DNA from: Terramyces sp. JEL0728 | Lineage: Eukaryota; Chytridiomycota; Chytridiomycetes; Rhizophydiales; Terramycetaceae | NCBI GenBank assembly: GCA_027603945.1 | Contig: JADIIU010000025.1 | Span: 1-64,000, forward strand | Length of the DNA: 64,000 nt | Direction: 5' to 3' | Part shown: piece after piece, positions 53,283 to 62,763 of the stretch | Position numbering within the stretch: the stretch's first letter is position 1 | Layout: the number at the start of each line of letters is the position of its first letter | Notes under the pieces: model-generated | What the model was told of the DNA's origin: nothing | Database searches by the model: none | Seen by the model: only the letters and a program-made list of their open reading frames with translations | Translations under genes and position numbers: made by a program

Positions 53283-54392
53283 ATGCAATTCTCATTAACT
53301 ACTGTTGCTGCCCTTTTCGCTTTGGCTAATGCTGAACCAAGATTCAAGAGATTCTTCTCAATCATCTTGGAAAACACTGATTTTGAAGTCGCAATGAAGC
53401 AACAATACATGCCTACTATTGCTGCTCAAGGTCGTCTTTTCACCAACATGCACGGAATTACCCACCCTTCCCAACCAAACTACATTGCAATGATTGCTGG
53501 TGATTCGATGGGTGTCACTAACGACAATGACGCCTTCCTTACCGGTGTCACTATTGCTGATACTTTGGAAGGAGCTGGAAAGACTTGGGTTACCTACCAA
53601 GAGGACTATCCAGGCGGTGTTGGCAACTGCCGCAAAGACCACGAAACCGTCCAAGGCGACTTGCACTTGTACGAGCGTAAACACAACCCATTCATCTCCT
53701 TTGACCACATTGCAAACACTACCAAATGTGACAGCGTCAAGGAAGCTGCTTTCTTGGATAAAGATGTTGCTGCTGGACATGTCGCAGACTATGTTTTCTA
53801 CGTGCCAAACCAAATTAACGATGGACACAGTGCCAACTACTCTGCTGCTTACGACTACAAGTCACCAACTGCCCAAGCCCACAGAATCGCTGTTGCCGAC
53901 AGTTTCCTTTCCACCTTTGTTCCAAAATACTTGAACAACCCATTCTTCAAAGACACTTTGTTCTTGATCACCTTTGACGAATCCAACGTTGATGTTGTTG
54001 CAGATCCACAAAACATAAACCACATCTACACTCTCGCTCTCGGTGCTGGTGTTGAAAAGGGATCCAAGGATGACACCAGATACGACCACTATTCCCAGAT
54101 TGCCTTGTTGAACAAGGAATGGGGACTCAAATCACTTGGTCGTAACGATGTTGCTGCTACTCCATTCGACTTGGGTAAACCAAAGGCAGACACTACCTCT
54201 GCTGTTGTTCCAACTACTGCTCCATGCACTACCACTGACGCTCCAAAGACCAAGGGATACGGAACTGATGCTCCAAAAGCAACTGGATATGGTGCTACCA
54301 CCACTGCTTATGGATCCAAACCAATCTACTCTTCTGCTCTCGCATCCTCATTCTCTGTCTTGGCCGTTGCTGCTCTCGTCCTTGCTCTTTAA
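53283..54392 (+). CDS. GPI-anchored phosphoesterase (fungal acid phosphatase family), copy 1
   Basis: 369 residues: signal peptide (1-17, ending ALANA), a phosphoesterase-family catalytic domain (HGITHPSQPNYIAMIAGD, YQEDYPGGVGNC, KHNPF, FLITFDESNVD, YDHYSQIALLNKEWGL), a Thr/Ala-rich stalk with two K(T/A)xGYG(T/A) units, and a hydrophobic C terminus typical of a GPI signal. Fungal relatives are secreted acid phosphatases or phospholipase-C-like enzymes. Codon use is strikingly biased to C-ending codons compared with its neighbours, suggesting high expression. It is followed on the same strand by a paralogue. Confidence 0.88.
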   Translation: MQFSLTTVAALFALANAEPRFKRFFSIILENTDFEVAMKQQYMPTIAAQGRLFTNMHGITHPSQPNYIAMIAGDSMGVTNDNDAFLTGVTIADTLEGAGKTWVTYQEDYPGGVGNCRKDHETVQGDLHLYERKHNPFISFDHIANTTKCDSVKEAAFLDKDVAAGHVADYVFYVPNQINDGHSANYSAAYDYKSPTAQAHRIAVADSFLSTFVPKYLNNPFFKDTLFLITFDESNVDVVADPQNINHIYTLALGAGVEKGSKDDTRYDHYSQIALLNKEWGLKSLGRNDVAATPFDLGKPKADTTSAVVPTTAPCTTTDAPKTKGYGTDAPKATGYGATTTAYGSKPIYSSALASSFSVLAVAALVLAL

Positions 54393-54505
54393 TAAACCAC
54401 TATTTTCTATTGTATTTGATTTTGTTTAGTTCCCATGAAAACCGCGATTGGGAAGTAACTTTGGTGGCTGTAACAACCAATTTTCCAATTCAAAGTAAAA
54501 ATAAC

Positions 54506-55498
54506 ATGCACTGGATAGCTGCTGTATTCCTTTATTCAGTCGCTAAAGCGAATCCGAGATTCAGTAGATTTTTCCAGATTGTTTTCGAAAACACTGATGC
54601 TTCGGTTGCACTACAACAGCCATACATGAAATCGTTACTTTCCAGAGGTAGATACTATTCAAACATGCACGGAATCGCTCATCCATCACAGCCAAATTAT
54701 ATTGCAATGCTTGCGGGTGACGTTTTGGGAGTAAAGGATGATTTTAATGCTGATTTAACTGAAACCAACTTGGCAGACACATTGGAAGCAGCTGGAAAGA
54801 CCTGGACTTCATATCAAGAAGCTTATCCTGGAGGAGTTGGGAATTGTTACACCAGCCTTGAATTGACAAACAGCACATTGCACATTTATGAACGTAAACA
54901 CAATCCATTCATGTCATTTACTCAAATACACGGTACAAGTAGATGTGATAATATCAAGAATGCAGACTGGCTTGACAAGGACATTGCGTCGGGTAAAGTA
55001 GCCGATTATGTGTTTTACGCACCAAATCAAATTCATGATGGGCATGGTGCAGACTACAATCTTCCACAATTCGATACTTTGCAATACTCATTTGATAGGA
55101 TCAAGGCAGGCGATCAATGGCTTTCTTCCTTTCTCCCAAAATACATTGACAACTCATTCTTTAACGACACGCTGTTCCTAATTACATTTGATGAAAACGA
55201 TGTAATAGCCAAGTCTGATACAACTGAAAATTTGATATATACCATTGCAATAGGTGCTGGTGTTCAACCAAATTCCACAGACAATCTAAAGTACACGCAC
55301 TATTCGCAAATCGCACTTTTACAGAAAGAGTGGGGGTTGAAGCCTTTGGGCAGAAACGATGCTCAAGCTTTGTCGTTTGCGCTGTCAGACAAGGAACCTG
55401 CTAATACTCCGACTAGAGTCCCTGCCACAACTACAAGTGGTGCTCTGGCATCCCTTCCTTTCCTCGTGTTACTCTCGTTTCTCCAATCCTCCCTTTAG
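54506..55498 (+). CDS. Secreted phosphoesterase (fungal acid phosphatase family), copy 2
   Basis: 330 residues from the ATG preceding a signal peptide (MHWIAAVFLYSVAKA); the frame is open further upstream without a secretion signal, so that extension is rejected. The catalytic domain is collinear with copy 1 (MHGIAHPSQPNYIAML, YQEAYPGGVGNC, FLITFDENDVI, YTHYSQIALLQKEWGLK). The stalk is much shorter, ending in a hydrophobic tail that may still be a GPI signal. Its codons are AT-ending like the genomic average, unlike copy 1. Intronless. Confidence 0.86.
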   Translation: MHWIAAVFLYSVAKANPRFSRFFQIVFENTDASVALQQPYMKSLLSRGRYYSNMHGIAHPSQPNYIAMLAGDVLGVKDDFNADLTETNLADTLEAAGKTWTSYQEAYPGGVGNCYTSLELTNSTLHIYERKHNPFMSFTQIHGTSRCDNIKNADWLDKDIASGKVADYVFYAPNQIHDGHGADYNLPQFDTLQYSFDRIKAGDQWLSSFLPKYIDNSFFNDTLFLITFDENDVIAKSDTTENLIYTIAIGAGVQPNSTDNLKYTHYSQIALLQKEWGLKPLGRNDAQALSFALSDKEPANTPTRVPATTTSGALASLPFLVLLSFLQSSL

Positions 55499-55557
55499 AT
55501 GTTGAACGTTCAACTCAATAGAACACAGATTCGGTAATAAAAATCCTTTATATAATA

Positions 55558-56139
55558 TTAAAGTACAAACGCATAAAAGACGCTTGCCAAAGCCAAACCG
55601 CCGGCAAAGAGGCCATTGCCGCCAGAAGTAGTAGTAGAAGCAGGTGCGCTCGTGGATAAAGTCAAAAGGTTAACTCCAGTTGTACTTTTAGCAACTTGGT
55701 GTTGGGCAAATGTCGCTTTTGTAGAGTCGATATTTCCAGTTGGCACAGAATTAGAGTATGCCCAAACTATACCGGTGGATTCGGAAATTCCTGAAACGCT
55801 GGTGGTGAAAGAATAAGCAATAGTAGCCCAGGACGGTGCAGTAACTGCCAAAGGAACTTGAGTCAATTTTAATGGAGAATCTACAGTTGGTTGAACAGTT
55901 GAAGCAGACTTTCCACTAATTAAAGTGTACCCTTTTGTGGAATTGCGCCATCCAACAAACAATTGAGAATTAGTCATCCCATCACCAATACCAAATCCTG
56001 CCCATCCAGCTGCTGCAGCATGAATTGTGATTGTAACGCTGGATGCGGTTCCGCTTCCATAAACACAATAGCTTTGGCCATCGCAGTAGCTGCCGGCAGA
56101 AACAAGAGAAGCGATTGTGCTGAGAGCAATAAATTTCAT
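55558..56139 (-). CDS. Secreted DOMON-domain protein, probably GPI-anchored
   Basis: 193 residues: signal peptide (MKFIALSTIASLVSAG), a DOMON-like beta-sandwich (about 20-150, GWAGFGIGDGMTNSQLFVGW, then IAYSFTTSVSG and GIVWAYSN), a Ser/Thr-rich stretch and a hydrophobic end (GLFAGGLALASVFYAFVL) fitting a GPI signal. DOMON domains bind haem or sugars in secreted redox proteins such as cellobiose dehydrogenase. There is no dehydrogenase or b561 partner domain here. Its N-terminal Cys pair and intronless state match other secreted genes in the window. Confidence 0.8.
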   Translation of the reverse strand: MKFIALSTIASLVSAGSYCDGQSYCVYGSGTASSVTITIHAAAAGWAGFGIGDGMTNSQLFVGWRNSTKGYTLISGKSASTVQPTVDSPLKLTQVPLAVTAPSWATIAYSFTTSVSGISESTGIVWAYSNSVPTGNIDSTKATFAQHQVAKSTTGVNLLTLSTSAPASTTTSGGNGLFAGGLALASVFYAFVL

Positions 56140-56272
56140 TTGTTTTTAATCTCTCGCTTTTCCTCTTTTTATATTGGATTTACACAAGGAGTGGCTGGGC
56201 AAAAGTGCCGCATTGTCTCAAAGGAATCCAGCCACAAACGAACTTGAAGGGATTACATCTAAAAAAGGTATT

Positions 56273-57704
56273 TTATATCAAAAACGCTTCTGCGTACGCT
56301 ACTGCTGACAGGGCAGCAAGGACAAAGAAAGTGAAATGGTAGTCAAATGGAAATGGGTTCAAAAGGGTCCAGCTCCAAAGTGCACCACCAGACCAGGGAC
56401 CAACAGTTCTGAATTAGAGCAATTTACCTTGTGAAAGCAGCAGCAACTTGGGCCAGGCCATGCACTGTTCCCAAACTTTTGCTGGTCGGAGCAGAGTCGT
56501 TTACCAATACCATTATAGGAATGTATCCCAATACCGCAGCAATAGTTTTTCCGATAAGGATCACCTGAAGAATTGCGAAAATCAATATTTTTTGATTGGT
56601 TGTATAATATCCATCTACAATCGCTCTGGCGTAGTCTGAGCAGTAGGGTAGAGCGATAGAAAAGAACGCAATCATAATGCAAGAGTATTTAAACATCTGG
56701 ACTTTGGACCACCTTTTCTCCAGCAAAGGGTAAATTACCAGTAAGCTAAAAACCTGCGAGAATCCAGTTAGAGACAATTCCATCCCAATTTCAAAGGATG
56801 TGAATTCCAGGCCGCCGTGCGAGAGTGGTTCCGCAACAAAAAGAGCATAAACTTCTTCGTATATGATTGTTATCAAAGCCCATGTAGCGTAGCCTGCGAT
56901 GCTGCTACATACTGGTTTCGTCAGGATTTTTCGGAGAGGCAGCTCTTCCATTAAACTAGTTTCTTGTCCTTCAAGCGTTTCAACAGACTCGTCCACTCGA
57001 CGCCTGGGTTTTGTCCCTGATTCTTCCAAGTACAAATAGCCAACTGCCGTTCCAACAACGCTAAATATTGAACTGGCAGCACAAGGAAGCAAATAAGGAT
57101 AATCTACAAATAATTGAAACTTGCCAAACAGTCCCGGGTATTGCTTTACTGGATCAACTAGCAATCCTCCAAACATTGGTCCTGCGATTGTACCTAATCC
57201 AAATGCTGCTTCCCAAATAGCAAATGCTCTCCCTCTGTTAGATTCATCAGTTAATTCACCTAGCATGCTCTTAACCACCCCCAAATTTCCATTCAGAAAT
57301 CCACAAAAGGCACGAACAATAATGGCAAAGGTGAATGTCTTGCTGAATCCAAACAGCAGACACGTAATTGTGTTTCCAAGCAACCCAATCAGCAATATTG
57401 GTCTGCGTCCGTACCGATCCGATGCCCATCCCCAGGGAAGACTGGTTAGAAATTGAGCCAGACAAAACGAACTTGTCAACAGTCCCACATAATTTCCAAT
57501 TTCAGTTTCATTTTTTGCAATTCCAAAGTCCCTTACCATGAAATAGACGAATGGAAAAATCATTCCAAATTGTACAGGCTCTAAGTTTAAGGATCAAGTA
57601 CCCACAAAGGTTATTAGACAAATCATAAACAACTGTAGTCTAGGAAGAGGTGTGGATTTAATTAGCGGTGTAGTTTCATCATGACTATCCTCTCTATCTT
57701 CCAT
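56273..57704 (-). CDS. MFS transporter, copy 1
   Basis: 463 residues after removing introns 57581-57601 (21 nt) and 56409-56427 (19). About twelve membrane helices; the loop 2-3 signature reads GWASDRYGRRPILLIGL. The start of the family core (EPVQFGMIFPFVYFMVRDF) resembles fungal DHA1-like and plant ZIFL1-like transporters. Substrate unknown. The spliced termini supply the first helix (LQLFMICLITFV) and the last (FHFTFFVLAALSAVAYAEAF), which single frames miss. It is a tandem paralogue of the next gene on the same strand. Confidence 0.88.
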
Positions 57705-57789
57705 TAAATTAAAAAATTACAGACGCGATTAAACATGCATGTGCGTCATTGACAAATATGACTCCCCCGTATGATATCCAATACTTTAT

Positions 57790-59311
57790 TCAGATATAAG
57801 TTTCCAGATATGATGCTATTGCCAAAATCCCAATGCAGATAAACGTGAAATGATAATCAAAGGGAAATGGATGGCCGCTGGTTACCGTCCAGCTCCACAA
57901 TGTCCCTCCGGCAGCCGGTCCTATTGATCTTGTTAGATTCAAGTTACCTTGCAACAGCAGCAGCTATCTGCCCTATGCCGTGAACTGTTCCTAAAGATTG
58001 TCCATTTGGTGCAGAGTCGTTGACCATGATCATGACCGGAATGTATCCTAAAACAGAAGCAATTGTTTTTCCAAATAATAGAATTTGTAATAGAATATAC
58101 ACTTTGATCTTTTGATCGTAGGTATAGCAATTTTCTGTGGTGATATATCGCGCAAAATTTGAGCAGAATGGAAGGGCAACAGCAAAGACACAAATCAACA
58201 CACTTGCGACCCTAAACATTGCTTCTTTGGTCATTCTCGGCTCCAAGCACGGATATAATATTAGTTGACCAAATAATTGTGCAAATCCGGTGAATGACAG
58301 CGCCAAACCGATTTCAAAAGAAGTGAATTGTAGTCCTCCAGCAGTTAATGGTTCCGCGACAAATAGCGCGTAAGTTTCCTCGTATACTATCGTAATTAGA
58401 CACCATGTTGCATAGCACAATACGCTTTTACACACTGCTTTTGTAAGAACTCTTTGTGTCTTGAAAGTTTGAATAGCAATGCCCTCTCCATCTTGTGCTT
58501 GAATCAAGACAACTTCCTCTTCTCCAATAGTCTCAATTGAGTTGCGATTATTAATTTGCGGACGCTTTAGCGACTCTTCCAGGTAAAAGTAGCCAAGAAT
58601 TGCCCCTCCAAAGCTGATGATTGAGCTAACTAAGCAGGGAAACAAGTAGGGGTACTCTTTGAATAGCGTGGCATTTTTGAATAACCATGGGAATTGCTTG
58701 CTTGGATCAGCCAGCAGTCCGCCTACGTTAACTGAAAGTACCTAGCATTGGACCAACAATAGTCCCTGTTCCAAAGGCGGCTTGCCAGTATGAAAATGCT
58801 CTGCCTCGATTACTGCTATTTGAAATTTCTCCAAGCATGCTCTTCACTACCCCGACATTGCCTATTTAAGCGCTACTTACCATTTAGAAACCCGCACGTA
58901 GCACGCATTGCGACTGCAAACCACAGTGACTTGCTCATGCCAAACAGCGTACACGTAATAGCGTTTCCAACCAATCCAATTAATAATACAGGTTTCCTTC
59001 CAACGCGATCGCTAATTCTACCCCACGGCAGGCTGCTAAAACATTGAGCGAGACAAAATGAGCTTGTCAATAGTCCCACGTAGAATCCAATTTCTTTTTC
59101 GTTTTCTGATACATGGAAATCCCTGACCATAAAGTATACAAATGGGAATATTATTCCGAATTGAACGGGTTCTGTTTTAAGGTATATTACCAACAAATGT
59201 CACTATACAAATCATCAGCATTTTCAACATCGGCAAAGGTGTCGGCGGTGGTTCTATGTATTCTATTTGCTGCAGCTCATCATCTAGTAATAGCGGGTCC
59301 ACTTCACTCAT
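57790..59311 (-). CDS. MFS transporter, copy 2
   Basis: 481 residues after removing four 19-nt introns: 59172-59190, 58862-58880, 58723-58741 and 57929-57947. It is collinear with copy 1 (EPVQFGIIFPFVYFMVRDF, GRISDRVGRKPVLLIGL, GPMLGGLLADPSKQFP). The outer two introns are in the same positions as in copy 1. The inner two, each inside a Gly codon, are absent from copy 1. The last helix ends in LAIASYLETYI. Plasma-membrane or vacuolar location cannot be told from sequence. Confidence 0.88.
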
Positions 59312-59386
59312 TGACAAAGTGATGTAATCCGATAAAACCTAATTACACTTGCAATGATTTATTACTAAGCCAAATCAAACTGCAAT

Positions 59387-60156
59387 CTACTTGAGCAGCA
59401 CACACTGATCAGTGCCAGGATATTCTGGGACGTCAATGTTGAACATTTCCGCGACTTGCTTTGGCACGAATCTCCCGCCCACATAATGGATTCCTTTGAA
59501 TGACTCTGCACATTTCTTTGGAATTGTGAGGGAAATCAAGCACTCTGGGTAAATGCCGCAATTTTGTATATCACCTTTGTTTAACTGATGCCAACCTTTC
59601 TCCACGTCCCAGCCAGATGGAATGTCAATTGAAACCACTGGAATCCCACTCTGAACTACTTTCAGTCTTGGGAATATCTTACTGCAATATCTGCTTTGAA
59701 CGGCTCTCTAATATCCCCTTTGAAGCTGAACCCAAAAAACCCATCAAGGATCAAATCAACATCAAAATGTAATTTGCTGATAAACTCCACTTGCATTCTC
59801 TTTAAAATCAATACCAGTGACTGGTAGAGCTCTTTTTGCGGCTGTTTGGGATAGTAAATGATTGGAACATATCCGAAAAACTTTAAATGTCTCGCAGCCA
59901 AATATTAGTTTACCTTACCACAAGCCCATCTCCTCCGTTGTTTCCAGGTCTGGATTAAATATTATTATACCCCACTAATACCAATACTCGCTTTTTGTTG
60001 GGATATTGTTTCGCGACAACCTGCGCGCAGCTAAATCCAGCTAGCTCCATCAACTATTCCTTAATGTACAGTTACTTGATCAATTGAATATCCGGTGGTC
60101 TGCTTATTCATCAATTCCAGATCGATTTTCTGGGCAACATCTTGGCTGATAAACAT
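59387..60156 (-). CDS. NAXE: NAD(P)H-hydrate epimerase
   Basis: Repairs damaged NAD(P)HX by interconverting R and S epimers. Conserved strings: [75 protein letters not shown]. Introns 60054-60075 (22 nt) and 59950-59970 (21) are GT-AG. The third and fourth are ambiguous. The model that best fits the family uses two 20-nt GT-TG introns (59899-59918, 59663-59682), giving 228 residues with GLV|AARHLK. Strict GT-AG choices (59891-59913, 23 nt; 59651-59682, 32 nt) stay in frame but delete conserved residues (223 aa). Confidence 0.9.
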
Positions 60157-60303
60157 TGCGAAAAGATTTTCGACTTGATCGCTGATACTCCGAACCACAT
60201 GTCTGTTGAACTTCAATGCTGGTCTGCTGAGTGCATATCTGAATCAGCTGATACAGGACAACAATGGAACCGTGGGAAAAAGTTTTCTATGAAGTAATAT
60301 ACT

Positions 60304-60873
60304 ATGAAATCTCAAAAATCAGGGATTCTTAGTTCACCAAAGTTACCAAATCAGCCATCACTAGTACAATACAAGAATTTGAAATTTTTAATATTTGATA
60401 CACCAACAGCAACCAATTTGGATCTGTACGCTAGAGAAATGCAGAATCACGGCGTAACAGACGTAGTGCGAGTATGCGAACCTACCTACGACAAACAGAT
60501 TCTGGAACAGGCAGGAATTGCAGTCCATGTACATTTTCACTGATCTAGGATTGGTCATTTCCAGATGGCGACGCACCTCCAGCAATAGTGTGCAATAACT
60601 GGTTAGATTTAGTAGAAGAGAAATTCAAAAATAATAATGATACCTGTATTGGGGTACACTGTGTTGCTGGGTTGGGAAGGTTTGGCTTTTTTTAAAATTA
60701 GAGCACCGGCGCTGGTTGCTTTGGCTCTAATTGAAAACGGAATGGCACCACTGGATGCCGTGATTTATATTAGAGAAAGGCGAAGAGGGGCGATCAATGC
60801 CAAACAATTGAAATTCCTGGAAGGGTACAAGAAGCGGGGTAGGAAAGACAAGAAGAGTTGCTATTTAATGTAA
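60304..60873 (+). CDS. PRL-type (PTP4A) prenylated protein tyrosine phosphatase
   Basis: 175 residues after removing introns 60529-60548 (20 nt) and 60680-60701 (22, one of only two here starting GTT). The active-site loop [10 protein letters not shown] has Cys113 and Arg119, and the likely general acid is D81 in DWSFPDGD. The second intron splits the Arg119 codon. The C terminus CYLM is a CAAX box, with a polybasic stretch ([10 protein letters not shown]) before it, as in animal PRLs, so plasma- or endomembrane anchoring is expected. The animal orthologues bind CNNM Mg2+ transporters. Confidence 0.93.
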
Positions 60874-61087
60874 TAATTAAAATTATATCTTTACACTTTG
60901 CGTTTCGGATTCTTAGGTTGGACTAACATAACCATAGTTTTTCACCATGTAAAAATAATAACTCGATTTCGGCTTAGATTAGGGTTACTGAGTGCTTTGC
61001 GCATGTCTTACAACCAATCATTTCAATCCATCTATGATAAAAGCATCAACGTCATTTTTACTATCAATGCATCCAAATGAAAAAAAC

Positions 61088-61659
61088 ATGACAAGGAAGA
61101 CTTGCGAATTAACCAAATTGTGGGATGACGACTATGTAAAGCAATTGCTAACCTAGTCGCACAAGTTTGAGACCACCCATTCCACATCATTTGTAAAGAC
61201 ATTTGACCCCAAAGACCGGCAGCCTCCAATCCGCGATTATACTGATCATATTTGGTTTCTTGGCTATGAAGATTCTGATATGATCCATCGAAGAAAAAAG
61301 TACTGAAAATTAATGACAGATTGCTGTTACCAATCAACATGAAACCCATCCCAAAGGCTGACAGTCTTCAAATTGTTCCAATGAAATCGAATAGCCAAAG
61401 GTTGGATTGCGTTATTGGTCAAAATACCACTTTACCAAATGGATGTAATAGAAAGCAAAAGCCCCGTTTTTCTAAAAGCATATTTTTGAATCACAGGGAG
61501 CAATACAAGCGGGACGGTATTCAGACATTCATGGACGATATTTGTATGGGACAATCGAATGGACGCGATCAAGAGGTTATTTCGAAAAAGGTAGAAGCTG
61601 GCATCACGCTGCCTTTGACTGGCATCCCATATGGCAAGGGATACTATCCTCATTTGTGA
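61088..61659 (+). CDS. Unrecognised three-exon protein, possibly flagellar
   Basis: Found only by splicing: introns 61136-61156 (21 nt, with CTAAC) and 61300-61319 (20 nt, with TTAAT) join three frames into 176 residues. The start MTRKTCELTKLWDDDYSHKF is in the first 48-nt exon. The protein is basic and rich in short Tyr/Phe/His motifs (SHKFETTHSTSFVKTF, GIPYGKGYYPHL), with no membrane segment or domain I know. Small Tyr-containing soluble proteins like this are common among axonemal microtubule inner proteins; that is a guess. Exact reading-frame closure plus canonical intron geometry are the evidence that it is real. Confidence 0.65.
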
Positions 61660-61942
61660 TTCAGTAATAAAGAATTTCCGAGCCTTGCAATACAAGAATC
61701 AGTAAGACAAAGTGAAATAATACCGCAAACTTTGCTATCAGTCGCGGACAAGATAATCCAGCCTTGGTCATATTGCATGAGGATACTTTTACAAAGAATT
61801 ACTTTTGCGTCGCAGATACCATGTTACAACAGATCCTAGCTTGAACTGCTGCATTGAAATATCCCGCATCCACACAATCCAACTATATCTCAACCGTTCG
61901 CCAGGTGATGTCATCATCTCAACTTTTATCAAAATCCCCCGA

Positions 61943-62758
61943 ATGGAGTTGGACACTATCGCTCTGTATTTAGGTGTGGCATATCCTAGCATATTGCTTG
62001 TATGTTGTATTATATTCACACTACTCATCATCTACACCAAATTACTTTCTACAATATTTCACAGATTTATGTTATTCCTATTGATGATCAATGTGCTGCA
62101 AAGCTGTCTACTAATCTCACAAGCATTTAATTACAACTATTATATTGGCAGAATTAATGCATTCGTCACTCAGCTGCTGATGCTGTTTGTCGCGCTGCTA
62201 AATATCCAGATACTCTCAGTATTCGCGATTCTAAATGAGGATATAACAAAAGGCAGATTGAAAGCCCTTCGGATAATTGTGGTTACAGTTTATTTGGTAA
62301 TGGCACTAGCAACGTTTCTTAAATTGTTTTACGGACCAATGTTTCCTCGATGGATGCAGGCGTATAACAGCATCGGATTACTGGGCTTTGCGATTTTTAC
62401 AATCTGTTATGACAATATCCAAGCAATCGGCTTGACGTATCTGGTATATAATTTCAAGAAATCCAAGCGCGGAAAAGTAACTGATAAATCGTTAGAATCC
62501 ATGAAATCCATGGTTACTACTAATATCGCAATTATAATTTTTGACTGGATTGGTATCATTGGATGTGCATTGTCGCTATACTTGCCGGTGATTGTAGAGA
62601 ACTACCAGCTCGCAACTTTCTTTTTTTCAATGCTTGAAATCAATGCTGGATTTCACTCTACTTTTATCATCCTGGTCCTGGCAAAACTAAAAGATTTTGC
62701 CTTTGAAGACAAACCGGAAAAGTTTACCTGGAGAACACTCGTTCAGAGGAAAAAATAA
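61943..62758 (+). CDS. Short-family 7TM protein C
   Basis: 271 residues, complete, seven helices. The ATG of MELDTIALYLG is chosen because it aligns with the starts of members B and D; the longer open frame upstream is not hydrophobic in the family pattern. Motifs: NIQILSVFAILNEDITKGR, CYDNIQAIGLTYLVYN, FDWIGIIG, and AGFHSTFIILVLAKLK. The tail is very short (about 15 residues). The stop is 5 bp from the stop of the convergent Nse3 gene. Intronless. Confidence 0.82.
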   Translation: MELDTIALYLGVAYPSILLVCCIIFTLLIIYTKLLSTIFHRFMLFLLMINVLQSCLLISQAFNYNYYIGRINAFVTQLLMLFVALLNIQILSVFAILNEDITKGRLKALRIIVVTVYLVMALATFLKLFYGPMFPRWMQAYNSIGLLGFAIFTICYDNIQAIGLTYLVYNFKKSKRGKVTDKSLESMKSMVTTNIAIIIFDWIGIIGCALSLYLPVIVENYQLATFFFSMLEINAGFHSTFIILVLAKLKDFAFEDKPEKFTWRTLVQRKK

Positions 62759-62763
62759 ACACT

